A stretch of DNA of 64,000 bases. It comes from Orychophragmus violaceus. Taxonomy: Eukaryota; Streptophyta; Magnoliopsida; Brassicales; Brassicaceae. The translations under genes were made by a program, and so were the position numbers. The stretch is taken from assembly GCA_030180135.1 (NCBI GenBank), contig CM058234.1, positions 34,940,766 to 35,004,765 of the forward strand, given 5' to 3'. Below, one piece after another: positions 55,173 to 64,000 of the stretch. Positions within the stretch are counted from its first letter, which is position 1, and each line of letters begins with the position of its first letter. The notes beneath the pieces were generated by a model. That model worked only from the letters and a program-made list of their open reading frames with translations. It was not told the origin of the DNA and ran no database searches.

Positions 55173-57680
55173 GTATTGGATACTGATTGTGGCACTGATA
55201 TTTGTTATAATATGCAGAGCCTGAACAACAGTAGAACGTTGAAGGAAGGGCAAGTGGAACTGCGAGTCTGGAAGGAGCTTGGGATGCTGCCTCAGCCGTA
55301 GGGTTTTCACTTGTAGATGCCTTTGAGGCTTGGTTTTGAATTAAGTAATTGCTACAATGTACCTGCTTTAAGCAGAGTTGTTTTTCATTTTCTTGTGAAG
55401 AATTTGAATGTTTTCATTTTGATAAAGACAAGTTTTGTTCTTTTGATCTTAATGAAATGTTAATTGTAGCACCCTATTCAAGGAATGGGTTTTATATCTT
55501 AAACCAAAGAGTGCCTACATGTAACATAAATACCAAATTGGTTTAAATCTGATTAATTAAACCCGATTTTTCTTGGCATAAATGTTTTGGTCAAATAGAG
55601 TAAATTGGATTCAGAAACCCCATAGTTATGGACTTTTGGGCTCATTTGAATGGATATCTTATGAGACTTGAATTCTGCTTACTGGACCAAAAGACAAAGG
55701 GCCCATCTTAGCCGAGCTAGAGAACGGACCAAAGGCTTATTGGAGATTGAACATACTCATGTATGTGGTCCGATGAGCAGTAATGCCAAAGAAAATTTCC
55801 TGTACTTCATTGTCTCTACTGATTACTTCAGTGAGTGAGACTGTGTTCATTTGATGAGACACAAGTCGGAATTCTTTGACATGGTCGAAAGAGTTCCAGA
55901 GTGAGGTATAGAATCAAAGTGACAGAAGTATTGAGACTCTGGATTAGATCAAGAGTGAGAATACTTAAGTCATTGATAGTGTGATCATCTGAATGAGTGT
56001 GAAGTCGTTTCACAGCTCACTTCTCCTGAAAACCTAGAGGTGTTTCTGTGAGAATGAATCAGATCTTATTAGAAATGATTAAAGATGAGTCACACGAATC
56101 TTCCATGATATTCTCGAATAACGCTCTAGAAATATCTAAGTTTACGCTGAAATAGTTCCACCAATATCAGTTGAAAGACACCACGTAAATGTGGATTGGA
56201 ATCGATCCAAATTCGTCTTTACTGAGTATTTGTAGTTGTGCTACTTCGCTGGTTGTCCTAGGGAAACCAAGGCTTGTTACTTTTACGTCCATTCTGTTTT
56301 CTAAGAAGGGAAGTTACTTTCCAAGAAGAACAGTGGGAGTAAAAGTATAACTCGAAGAAATTCGAGAATTACAGGAGGCTGCTCAACCTGTTGAGGGAGA
56401 GCAACGGATGGATTTACAGATTTCTGTAGAATCTACACCTGTATAGCCTGAAGTTCGCAGATATGAATGAATCAGTCACTAATCCGAGAGTGATTTCTCG
56501 TCATTAGTTGAACCTGATGATCATTGAAAGTTAGCATGATCTGATGATCATTGAAAACGACGAATCTGCGAAATTCAAAGAAGCGAAAGTAAGCCAGGAC
56601 TCCGAAAAATTACACTATGTGTAAGTTAGCTTCATTGATCCATTCATGGATGGAAGCAAACATATCGGAGTTGGAATCTTCGTTCTGTTAAAGTAGTCAA
56701 TGTTTTGACTTGAACAGGAACGAAGTGGAACTGTGCGTTTACTAAAAGATTAGTGGGAGCAATATTGCATTTCTCATAGTGTATGTCGATGACACACTGA
56801 TTCTCGAAAATAACGTTCCAATGCTGCAGTCGGTAAAGGACTGGCTTGGGAGTTGGTTTAATGAATGACATGGATAAAGCCACGTAGTTCTTGGATTTTG
56901 GATCTAAAGATATAGATCCAAAAGAGCTGGTAGGACAAAGTCAGGATTCTTAAATTGACAAAGTCCTACACGTAATCAGCAATCCAAGAAGGGTTTTATG
57001 CCAATGTCACATGGCATTACGTTAAGCAAGATACAGTGTCCTACGATAACTGCTGAGCTTGAATGCATGGATAGGATTCCATATGCGACGGCAATTGGAT
57101 CTATCATGCATGCCATGACACATACTTGTTTTGATATTGCTTTAATGTTAAGCAAGACAAGTAAAGATCAGTCAAATCCAGCAAAGAATCACTGGATTGC
57201 CGTATAGAATATCCTAAAGTATTTGAGGAATACTAAGGATAAGTTCTTGATTTACGGAGAAAGTGAGGTGCTACAAGTCGATAGAGTCTGAAAGGCAATT
57301 CTCCAATAGACAAAGATAATTCCTGGTCACAGTCCGGCTATATCTTGTGTCTGACTGGCGGTGCAAGGCACTGTTGCTGACTCCATGACTTAAGCTGAAC
57401 ATTTCGCAGCTTGAGAAGCGGTGAAAGAGGTTGTTTGGATAGAAGAGTTCATCACTGAACTTGACGTGATTCACAGCATAGATGAGGCTAGCTGCACATC
57501 AGAGGTCCAAACACCTTGAGGATAGGTATAACCTATTCTGTGAGATAAATGACAGAGGTGTTAAGTAGATAAGCAAGTTTCATCGAATAAGAACGTTGCT
57601 AATCTATTAACGAAGCCACTCCTTATGCCTAAGCACGAGTCGCAGACTGTAGCTGTAGGATGAGTGAAATTAAGATGTAG
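55173..57680 (+). pseudogene. pol of element D, heavily decayed
   Basis: The order protease, integrase, RT and RNase H can still be followed. The protease reads LDTDCGTDIC after a stop. An integrase remnant lies near 55750-55860, RT near 56770-56830 (VYVDDTLILENN) and at 56998-57207 (a CTRPDVAYALS-like region). RNase H lies near 57370-57480, and the end is at about 57680. Every block has stops or frame changes. The integrase stretch that should carry the catalytic Glu (WNGVSE) is lost near 56020-56045. No pol protein can be made. Confidence 0.88.
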
Positions 57681-58562
57681 TCTCAATTTCAGTGGGAGTT
57701 TGTAAAGGGCTTTACTTAGTTGTTTTGAAAGGTTCATGTAAACATAATATTTTATGTTTATGAAATCTAATGATTTCTGGATTATTTTAACTGTGATATA
57801 AATAATCGTTCCAAAATGATTCATGTCATTATATATGGGCCATCGAAGTACATGAGTAGACTTGATCCTGAAACCCCATATTTAACGAAGTGACATAAAT
57901 CATAGTGTCCATAGTCGAAGGTTGTTGAAATTGGAACAACAACAACCTGTTGAGACTAGATTGTGTTGAGACTTATGACCAAGTTTCGAGGGGTCATAGA
58001 TGCGCGGCATCAAAGTCGACACATAGGTATATGTAGGGGAGCATATGACCGGACATGGCCCGCTGATGAGAAACTCTGCAAGATATTAATATCTGTGTCA
58101 TAAGAAGTTCTCATATACGACTATAGAGTATAGTCCTTAGACCTGAGTTCGCATGCATGTGGCTGCACATGGAGTAATGCGCTTTGATCATTGTCTAACG
58201 CTGTTTCGTAACTGGGAGCTATACGGACCTTGGTTGGGTGTATTATGAATTGTGTAGTTCATAGTGATGGAACAAGATGGGATTTGTCCCTGCCGTTTAA
58301 CGGAGGTAATATCTCTAGGCCAATCGGAGATTTGATAGCTGGTAAGAGAATGGCCATTCCCAAACGGACTTGCCCAAGTCGTTTGCATTGTCAGTATCAA
58401 ATCTGGTCCGATAAACATGGTCTGGCTATATAAGGATGACACGCATCTTGCCTTATGCCAGATCGAGATATTGAGACAAAAGGATTAGGGAATGTAGGAT
58501 TCCAGTACAATCGGAAGATTGTTGGGAATGTCCTTTGTAGGATTCCAGTACAAGTGGGAGAT
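57681..58562 (+). other. 3' noncoding tract of D with duplicated PPT
   Basis: It starts with CAGTGGGAGTTTG just after pol and is very like 2690-3517 of element A (about 95% by eye over 57780-58510). Near the end it carries a degenerate PPT (AATCGGAAGATTG), then TGTTGGGAATGTCCT (58520-58534). A second copy of GTAGGATTCCAGTACAAG follows, and the functional PPT GTGGGAGATTG meets the present LTR at 58563. Confidence 0.88.
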
Positions 58563-59252
58563 TGTTGGGAGTGTCCTGAAATCTACCCGTACTATCTCTA
58601 GAAAGTATGATAAGTGTCGAGATCAGACATAAGTCATAAATACTGGGTGATCATGATGGCTTGCTAGAGTCCGCTCTTGATCTATAAGTTTAGGACTTAT
58701 TACCAGTATTGTATGATCCCAAAGGGTCACACACCATAGCTAACGGGAAAGTTAAGATGGAATTAATACGGTAAGATGCAGTAGCATTTACTGTATTTGT
58801 ACAGAGAGTTGGGCAGACAACAAATGGGCTTTTGTCTGATTTGTGTCTTGGGCCCAAAAGACTAATGAGCTATTAGTTTAATTAATTAATTAAACTTGGG
58901 CCCATTAGTGAAATAAGAAGGAACAAGGGTTGAAAAACCCTAGTATTCTTTTTGTTCTCCTGCGATTTTGGAGCAGCCCAGCCGTGGCTCTCTTTCTCTC
59001 TTGAATCTCTCTGTTGATCATCCATCCAGTCTAGCAGCCATCCGTGCTTGTAAGAGTGTGGATACTCAAGGAGGAATAGGTGATTCATCTGTTATGGACT
59101 GATCTTGTCATTACCATCAATCCGCTGTGCAATCCATAGGTAATGTTACAGGTTTGTTTTATGATTCGTTTTGCAAGAACCTAGATCTGTTTAAGGATTT
59201 GTGTTAGGTTGTAATTGAGAATTAAACCTTGAATAAACACCATAATCCTTCA
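58563..59252 (+). repeat. 3' LTR of element D
   Basis: 690 bp. It differs from the 5' LTR at two positions (CCATCCAGT for CCATCCGGT near 59029, and TGTTATGG for TGTTCTGG near 59094). Confidence 0.94.
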
Positions 59253-59279
59253 GAATCAAGTCAACTTTGACTTGGATCG

Positions 59280-59960
59280 TGTTGGGAATGTCCTGAAATC
59301 TATTGTACTTACTCCAAGTGAAAGTCGTATTGTTGAGATGAGACAATCATATGACACTAGGTAGTCATAATGCTTTGCTAGAAGCCACTTATGATCAATG
59401 AGTTGAGAACTCATTGCTAGTGTTATATAATCCTACAGGGTCACACACCTAAGCAAACTGGGCGTTAAAGACGAGGTTGATCATTAATGTAATGATCCAG
59501 TGAATGCATATTTGATATGCATTCGATATCAGTATTCTGGGGCAGTGTCGATCGATGCAGATAGTGCATCGATCGATGCAACTCGCGGATTAATCAGATT
59601 AATTCGGTTTAATCGTTGATTAATTCCGTTATGGTTTAAGTCGACATATATAAGATATATGGTCGACCTAAACTGATTTCTAACCTAATTCACAGCCACC
59701 AGAACATGAAAAGAAACCTCTCAAGAGATTAGATCTCTATAGGCACTAGCATCCCTCCTGTTCAGTTTGTGTGCGTGTGGATACCAGTAGAGGCGCAGCA
59801 TTTGAGGCGCTCTAGATCTCGATTATCTGCAAATCTTCCGCTGCTAATCACCAGGTAATTCTGAGATCCCAATGATTCAATTACATGAACCCTAGATCCT
59901 AGGCTTGGAATTCAGACCAGGATTGCCTAATTGGATTAGGATCTGCTAGAAATTCCTTCA
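59280..59960 (+). repeat. 5' LTR of element E
   Basis: 681 bp, TGTTGGGAATGTCC...AATTCCTTCA. It contains the dyad ATGCATATTTGATATGCAT (59504-59522), the palindrome pair (59544-59580) and a TATATAAGATATATG stretch (near 59646) that may be the TATA region. Confidence 0.9.
59544..59580. repeat. palindrome pair in LTR of E
   Basis: GTGTCGATCGATGC, a short spacer, then GTGCATCGATCGATGCA, followed by ACTCGCGGA. The layout of dyad, pair and a CGCG-type tail matches the insertion at 63448-63671. Confidence 0.88.
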
Positions 59961-59961
59961 G

Positions 59962-59972
59962 TGGTATCAGAG
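59962..59972 (+). other. primer binding site of element E
   Basis: TGGTATCAGAG one base after the 5' LTR, the initiator tRNA-Met site. Confidence 0.92.
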
Positions 59973-61130
59973 TTTTAGGGTTCCATTGAATTTGTAGCAT
60001 GATGATTAGACTGGTTGAATCTGGATCTCTGTATGATTGATACAAGCATGCTAAAACTCGTTTTGATCAAAGTAACCTAGTTTAGGGTTTTGTTCGAAAA
60101 ATGTTTTAGGGTTTTTTGCATGGTGTCGATCGATGCCAATCCGGCATCGATCGACACAGGGCGAAAACCCGAATAAAATTTAGGGTTTTTTTCGCATGGT
60201 GTCGATCGATGCCAATCCGGCATCGATCGACACAGGGCGAAAACCCGAATAAAACTTATGTTTCACCTAGTGTCGATCGACACAATAGTTGTGTCGGTCG
60301 ACACACACCTCGCTAGATTGATGAATCGGTTCAATTGGATTGGACCGGTTATCGAGCTTGGTTAATGATGGTTAAACGCTAAGAATGGTTTATTGCGATT
60401 GGGTTGGTATCGACCGATGCTAATGTAGCATCGATCGACACCGACCGGTACTCAAAACCGGATCAATTGGATTGATCGGTTATCGCAGATTGGTTTTGGT
60501 TAATCTGCATCGATCGACACTAAAGTAGTGTCGGTCGACACCAGATTCGATGGTTTAGGTTATGGAACCTGAAGCCACAGAACCAAACCAAGACAAATCA
60601 TTTAATTAGAAGAATTAAAACATAATAAAACTGAACGTTTTAAAAGGTTCCGTTCCTCAACCAAATATCAAGTGATACTTGATGTCTTTCCAATCTTGTC
60701 AACTGTCAAGACCCATTTAATTGTGTGATAGACTTGTAGTGCAAGATGTCCACAATTTCATGAGTAAGACAGAGGTAATCGTGTTGATGGACTTGCAGTG
60801 CAAGACATCGACAATTACATGACTTAAGAGATTGGTTTACTTGACTGGGCCATCAAAATCGTTTTGGGCTCAGAGACATCAGGTGGATTGGGCATGAGAT
60901 GTCGATCCACAACCAAGAGTTATATTGGATATAACTAGCAAAGTTGTTGCTTACCTAGATAGCTAAATTTGGGTGATAGCCAGTGGCTCACTCAAGTTTA
61001 GTGAAGTATGGGTCTTGGATCATTATATTCATCTGAGGAAACATTGTTTGAATATAATGCGAGTTTTCTTAATAGTTAAGACTTCTCATTTCTTGAACAT
61101 CATAACTAAAACCTCCCTTGTTTTTCAGCT
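59973..61130 (+). other. leader of element E
   Basis: A 1.16-kb noncoding leader with five palindrome pairs (60122-60542). The stretch around AACCGGTTATCG and CGATTGGGTTGG matches the leader of B in inverse orientation. No coding region was seen. Confidence 0.8.
60122..60542. repeat. paired palindromes forming hairpins in leader of E
   Basis: Pairs lie near 60122, 60199, 60271, 60411 and 60509. The first two are identical: GTGTCGATCGATGCC, spacer AATCC, then the exact inverse GGCATCGATCGACAC, so each pair is a perfect 15-bp-stem hairpin. Both are followed by AGGGCGAAAACCCGAATAAAA-type sequence. That 77-base unit is a tandem duplication. The later pairs are looser. Confidence 0.92.
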
Positions 61131-62009
61131 ATGTCTAGCCCAAACCATCGTAACAATTTCTCCCTGCGATCCGTCCTTGAGAAGGACAAGTTAAATGGAT
61201 CAAACTTTCTTGAATGGTATCGGAACTTGAGAATTGTTCTCAAACAGGAGAAAAAGGACTATGTCCTTGAGAAAGTTCTCCCCAAGAAGTACCGAGCCAA
61301 TGCCTGGCAGTCAGATAAGGATGCTTGGGATAAGCATTCTAATGATGCGGTGGATGTGAGTTGTCTCATGTTGGCTACCATGAACTCGGAATTGCAGAAG
61401 CAATATGAGTACGTGGAGTCGCCATTACAGATAATCACTGACCTGAAAAGTATGTTTCAGGAGCAGGCACGAACTCAGAGATACCAGACGGTTAGATCTC
61501 TGATTGAGTGCAAGCTACCAAAGGGCGAACCAGTTAGTCCTCATGTCATTAAGATGATGGGTTATATTAATAACCTGGGGAGACTGGATTGTCCCATTAG
61601 CCAAGAGTTGGCTACTGACATCATTCTACAGTCACTGCCGTCAAGCTATGATCAATTTGTTATGAACTATAACATGAACAACTTGACGAAGACGTTGACT
61701 GAATTGCATGGGATGCTTAAGACTGCTGAACCTAACATCAAGAAGGACACCCCAAATGTCCTTATGGTACAAAAGGGTAAAAAGTTTAAGAAACTTGGTA
61801 AGAACAAAGGTGATGGCAAGACGAGCTTGATTGTGAATCCAAGCGAGTCTGGCCATGTTCCTAAGGTTAAAACAAGTCCTACTGAAGATGTTAAGTGCCG
61901 TTATTGTAATGGTTATGGGCATTTGAAAAGAAACTGCAATAAATTCTTGGAAGATTATGAGAAGCTGAAGAATACGTACGAGACTTCTTCTTCAGGTACT
62001 ATGTTATAG
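61131..62009 (+). CDS. Gag of element E, open 292 codons
   Basis: The frame starts MSSPNHRNNFSLRSVLEKDK, very like B. It runs through SPHVIKMMGYINNLGRLD and LATDIILQSLPSSYDQF to the zinc knuckle CRYCNGYGHLKRNC near residue 259. It ends TSSSGTML and stops at a point where the intact relatives continue into protease. As in D, gag is uninterrupted and pol is not. The last few residues are out of frame relative to B, so a small frameshift near 61995 ends it. Confidence 0.85.
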   Translation: MSSPNHRNNFSLRSVLEKDKLNGSNFLEWYRNLRIVLKQEKKDYVLEKVLPKKYRANAWQSDKDAWDKHSNDAVDVSCLMLATMNSELQKQYEYVESPLQIITDLKSMFQEQARTQRYQTVRSLIECKLPKGEPVSPHVIKMMGYINNLGRLDCPISQELATDIILQSLPSSYDQFVMNYNMNNLTKTLTELHGMLKTAEPNIKKDTPNVLMVQKGKKFKKLGKNKGDGKTSLIVNPSESGHVPKVKTSPTEDVKCRYCNGYGHLKRNCNKFLEDYEKLKNTYETSSSGTML

Positions 62010-62595
62010 AAGTAAATGTTACTTCTTATAGTCCTACTTATTGGGTATTGGATACCAGCTGTGGTACTCATATTTTGTGAAAATGTGCAGGGTCTGAGCA
62101 AAAGTAGGACTATGGAGAAAGGACAAGTGGACCTATGAGTGGGAATGGAGCAAGAGTTGCTGCATTAACCGTAGGAGTATTTCATTTGTTTTTCCTTTTA
62201 TGGCATGTTTTGAACTTAAAACTGCTACTATGTACCTGCTATGAGCAGAAAGATTATTTCTATTCCTTGTTTGGATATGGAAGGATATCAGTTTTCAAGT
62301 TAAGAATAAGTGTTATTCATTTGATTACAGTGATATATTTTATAGTAGCAATCCATTAGAGAATGGACTTTATGTTCTAAACCAGAATGTGCCTAACTAT
62401 AACATTAATACCAAGAGATTCAAGTCAAATGATACGAGTCAAACTTTTCTCTAGCATTGTCGTTTTGGGCTACATAAATGAGAAATAGATTCAGAAGCTC
62501 CACAGTGATGGGCTTTTGGGCTCATCTGATTGAAAATCATAATGAGTAAAGTGGATCTTGTTTATTAAGTAAAACGACAAAGGCTCCTTTCAACA

Positions 62596-62653
62596 GAGGT
62601 AGTGTCGATCGACACAAACGGTGCATCGGTCGATACAGGTTGCGAACGATCAA
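62596..62653. repeat. palindrome-pair insertion within E integrase
   Basis: Where B and the other relatives read CCTTTCAACAAACCAAATGAAAG-type sequence, E has about 53 extra bases between TTTCAAC and AAATGAAAGGG. The extra part is a palindrome pair: GTGTCGATCGACAC, AAACG, GTGCATCGGTCGATAC, followed by AGGTTGCGAACGA. No clear TSD is visible. Confidence 0.85.
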
Positions 62654-63447
62654 AATGAAAGGGCCCGGAGCTTATTGGGCTTTATACATACGGATGTATA
62701 TGGACCGATGAGCACTAGTGCTAGAAGAAAATTTCAGTACTTCATTACCTTTACTGATATTTTCAGAAGGTACGGTCATGCCTTATTTATAAGGCATAAG
62801 TCAGAATCTTTGAAAAGTTCAAAGAGTTCCAAAATGAAGTACATAATCAATTTGGCAAAGGTATTAAACCTCTACGATGAGATCATGGAGGTGAATACTT
62901 AAATCAAGAATTTAGTGATCATCTGATAGATTGTGAAAGTGTTTCACAATTCACTCCTCCTGTATCGGACTTTATTAGATATGGTTCGATCAATGATGAG
63001 TCACTTAGATCTTCCATTATCTTTCTAAGAATGCGCTCTAGAAATGTCTGAGTTTACTTTAAATAGAGTTCCATCAAAATCAGTTACAGAGATACCACAT
63101 GAGATGTGGAATGTAAATGTTTCTGATTTATCCATCATGAAGATTTGGAGTTGCGAGACTTATATAAAACGTTTAATCTCTGATAAGCTCACACCCAAAT
63201 CTGATAAGTGCTACTTCATTGGTTGTCCTAACAAAACCAGGGCATGTTACTTTTACAACCAGTTCGAGAACAAATTGTTTGTTGCTCGGAACTATGTTTT
63301 CTTGAGAAAGACTTTCTTTCCAAGAAGAACAGTGGGAGTAAAAGTACAACTCGAAGAAATTCGAAAATCACAGGAGACTGCTCAACCTGATGAGGAAGAG
63401 CAGCAGTTGGATCTACAAAGAGTTGTAGAACCTGCACATGTGGTGCC

Positions 63448-63671
63448 TAGAGTTTATAAAGGATCTGGTGAATGTATATTCGATATACATTTAAATGGCG
63501 AGTTTCTGAAGAAGTGTCGATCGACACAAAAGTTGCATCGATCGACATAGATCGCGAACCAAATATTGATTTTGGTTTATGACTTAATTAACTACGGTTT
63601 AAATCTTGGTTAATTAGGTCGTGGTAAAAGTATACATATGAGATATGTGTGCGCGACTTTTACAGAAAACT
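63448..63671. repeat. LTR-like insertion within E pol
   Basis: About 224 bases interrupt the linker between integrase and RT (between GTGCCT and GAAGCTCGCAGATCCG). The insert holds ATGTATATTCGATATACAT (63472-63490) and the pair GTGTCGATCGACAC ... GCATCGATCGACAT, then ATCGCGAACC. Next are a GGTTTAAATCTTGGTTAATT stretch and CATATGAGATATGTG. The order matches 59504-59690 in the LTR of E. It is probably a fragment of a related LTR. Confidence 0.78.
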
Positions 63672-64000
63672 GAAGCTCGCAGATCCGAAAGGATCCGTCA
63701 CGAACCCGAGAAATATGGATTTCTCGTAACCAATTGCCGTGATCTACTGATCATTGAAAGTGACGGGCCTGCGAATTTTGAAGAAGCAATGATGGGCCTT
63801 GACTCCGAAAGTGGCTGAAAGCCGCTGAATCCGAAATGGGATCCATGTCACAGAACCAAGTATGACTTGGGCTGATTTACCCGATGGTGTAGAAACCATT
63901 GTGAGTAAATGGATTTTCAAGAAGAAAAGTTGACATGGATGGTTATATTCAGATGTACAAAGCAAGGTTGGTGGCAAAATGTTTCAAGTAAATTCATGGT

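Larger units (their letters stand above)
51963..59252 (+). mobile_element. Ty1/copia element D: young LTRs, open gag, dead pol
   Basis: LTRs of 690 bp at both ends differ at only two positions by eye. The TSD GAATC is perfect (51958-51962 and 59253-59257). Inside are a PBS, a 1.6-kb leader, an open gag and a pol with many stops and frameshifts, then the 3' noncoding tract. Such LTR identity with a wrecked pol means that it moved recently without coding for its own pol. It is inserted next to or within an intron of the RPA-like pseudogene. Confidence 0.93.
59280..64000 (+). mobile_element. Ty1/copia element E, 5' portion
   Basis: The LTR starts at 59280, only 22 bases beyond the TSD of D. The PBS, a palindrome-bearing leader, an open gag and a broken pol follow. 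The element runs out of the window in RT. GATCG at 59275-59279 would be its TSD; the partner is not visible. It is from the same lineage as B to D. Confidence 0.9.
62010..64000 (+). pseudogene. pol of element E, broken, with two insertions
   Basis: The protease reads WVLDTSCGTHIL and then stops. Integrase pieces follow (GLLGSSD-like, then HTDVYGPMSTSARRKF at 62621-62902). A deletion near 62963 removes the stretch with WNGVSE and its catalytic Glu. A later integrase part is open at 63044-63550 (LNRVPSKSVTEIP, KRLISDKLTPKSDKCYF). An insertion with palindromes interrupts pol at 62596-62653, and a longer one at 63448-63671. RT begins near 63690 (IRHEPEKYGF-like) with further frame changes. No pol product is possible from this copy. 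Confidence 0.88.

Overview
The window is plant nuclear DNA, almost certainly from a Brassicaceae species close to Arabidopsis. It is AT-rich, genes have GT-AG introns, a plant tRNA-Gln gene is present, a decayed receptor-kinase gene resembles Arabidopsis At2g16250 (recognised from memory), and most of the sequence is nested transposons. It looks like a pericentromeric or other transposon-rich accessory region. The only host-type genes seen are the tRNA and the broken kinase.

Layout. 1-4156: 3' part of a Ty1/copia element (A) with one nonsense codon and its 3' LTR. 4157-6362: repeat modules bounded by inverted repeats, split by a solo LTR (4992-6152, TSD CGTTG). 6496-27116: a large Helitron. 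It has three tandem RPA-like OB-fold genes (two broken; the third gives an open 253-codon model after splicing), a decayed Rep-helicase gene (13814-19239), and a 3' hairpin plus CTAG terminus at 27088-27116. A young, coding-intact copia element B (19605-27031, minus strand, TSD TTGTC) sits near its 3' end. 28930-29001: tRNA-Gln(CTG). 29308-31545: LRR receptor-kinase pseudogene lacking the catalytic core. 31835-44756: an older, short-LTR copia element F (TSD GTTTT), with young intact copia element C (36271-44094, minus strand, TSD GAAGC) inserted in its RNase H region. 45190-47600: tandem repeats and a foldback element. 47951-48558: a hAT-like non-autonomous element with an 8-bp TSD. 48690-49750: more copies of the repeat modules of 4157-6362. 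50709-51836: a fourth RPA-like pseudogene. 51963-59252: copia element D (TSD GAATC) with nearly identical LTRs, an open gag and a wrecked pol. 59280-64000: copia element E, running out of the window, with the same open-gag, broken-pol state.

How the parts relate. A to E are one copia lineage: LTRs start TGTTGGGA or similar, the primer site is TGGTATCAGAG, there is one gag-pol frame, and a long 3' noncoding tract lies between pol and the 3' LTR. F is a separate lineage. B and C carry the full set of catalytic motifs and could supply proteins in trans; D and E keep gag only. Three observations stand out. First, paired palindromes (GTGTCGAYCGACAC type) recur in the LTRs and leaders of B, C and E and in the unrelated solo LTR, and also lie as insertions inside the pol of E. 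Second, element D carries a relic PPT plus LTR start of another LTR subtype beside its present 3' LTR, as if a decayed body had acquired new LTRs. Third, an open RPA-like gene persists inside a Helitron whose RepHel has lost its key motifs.

LTR comparisons and identities were made by eye. No search or alignment program was run.
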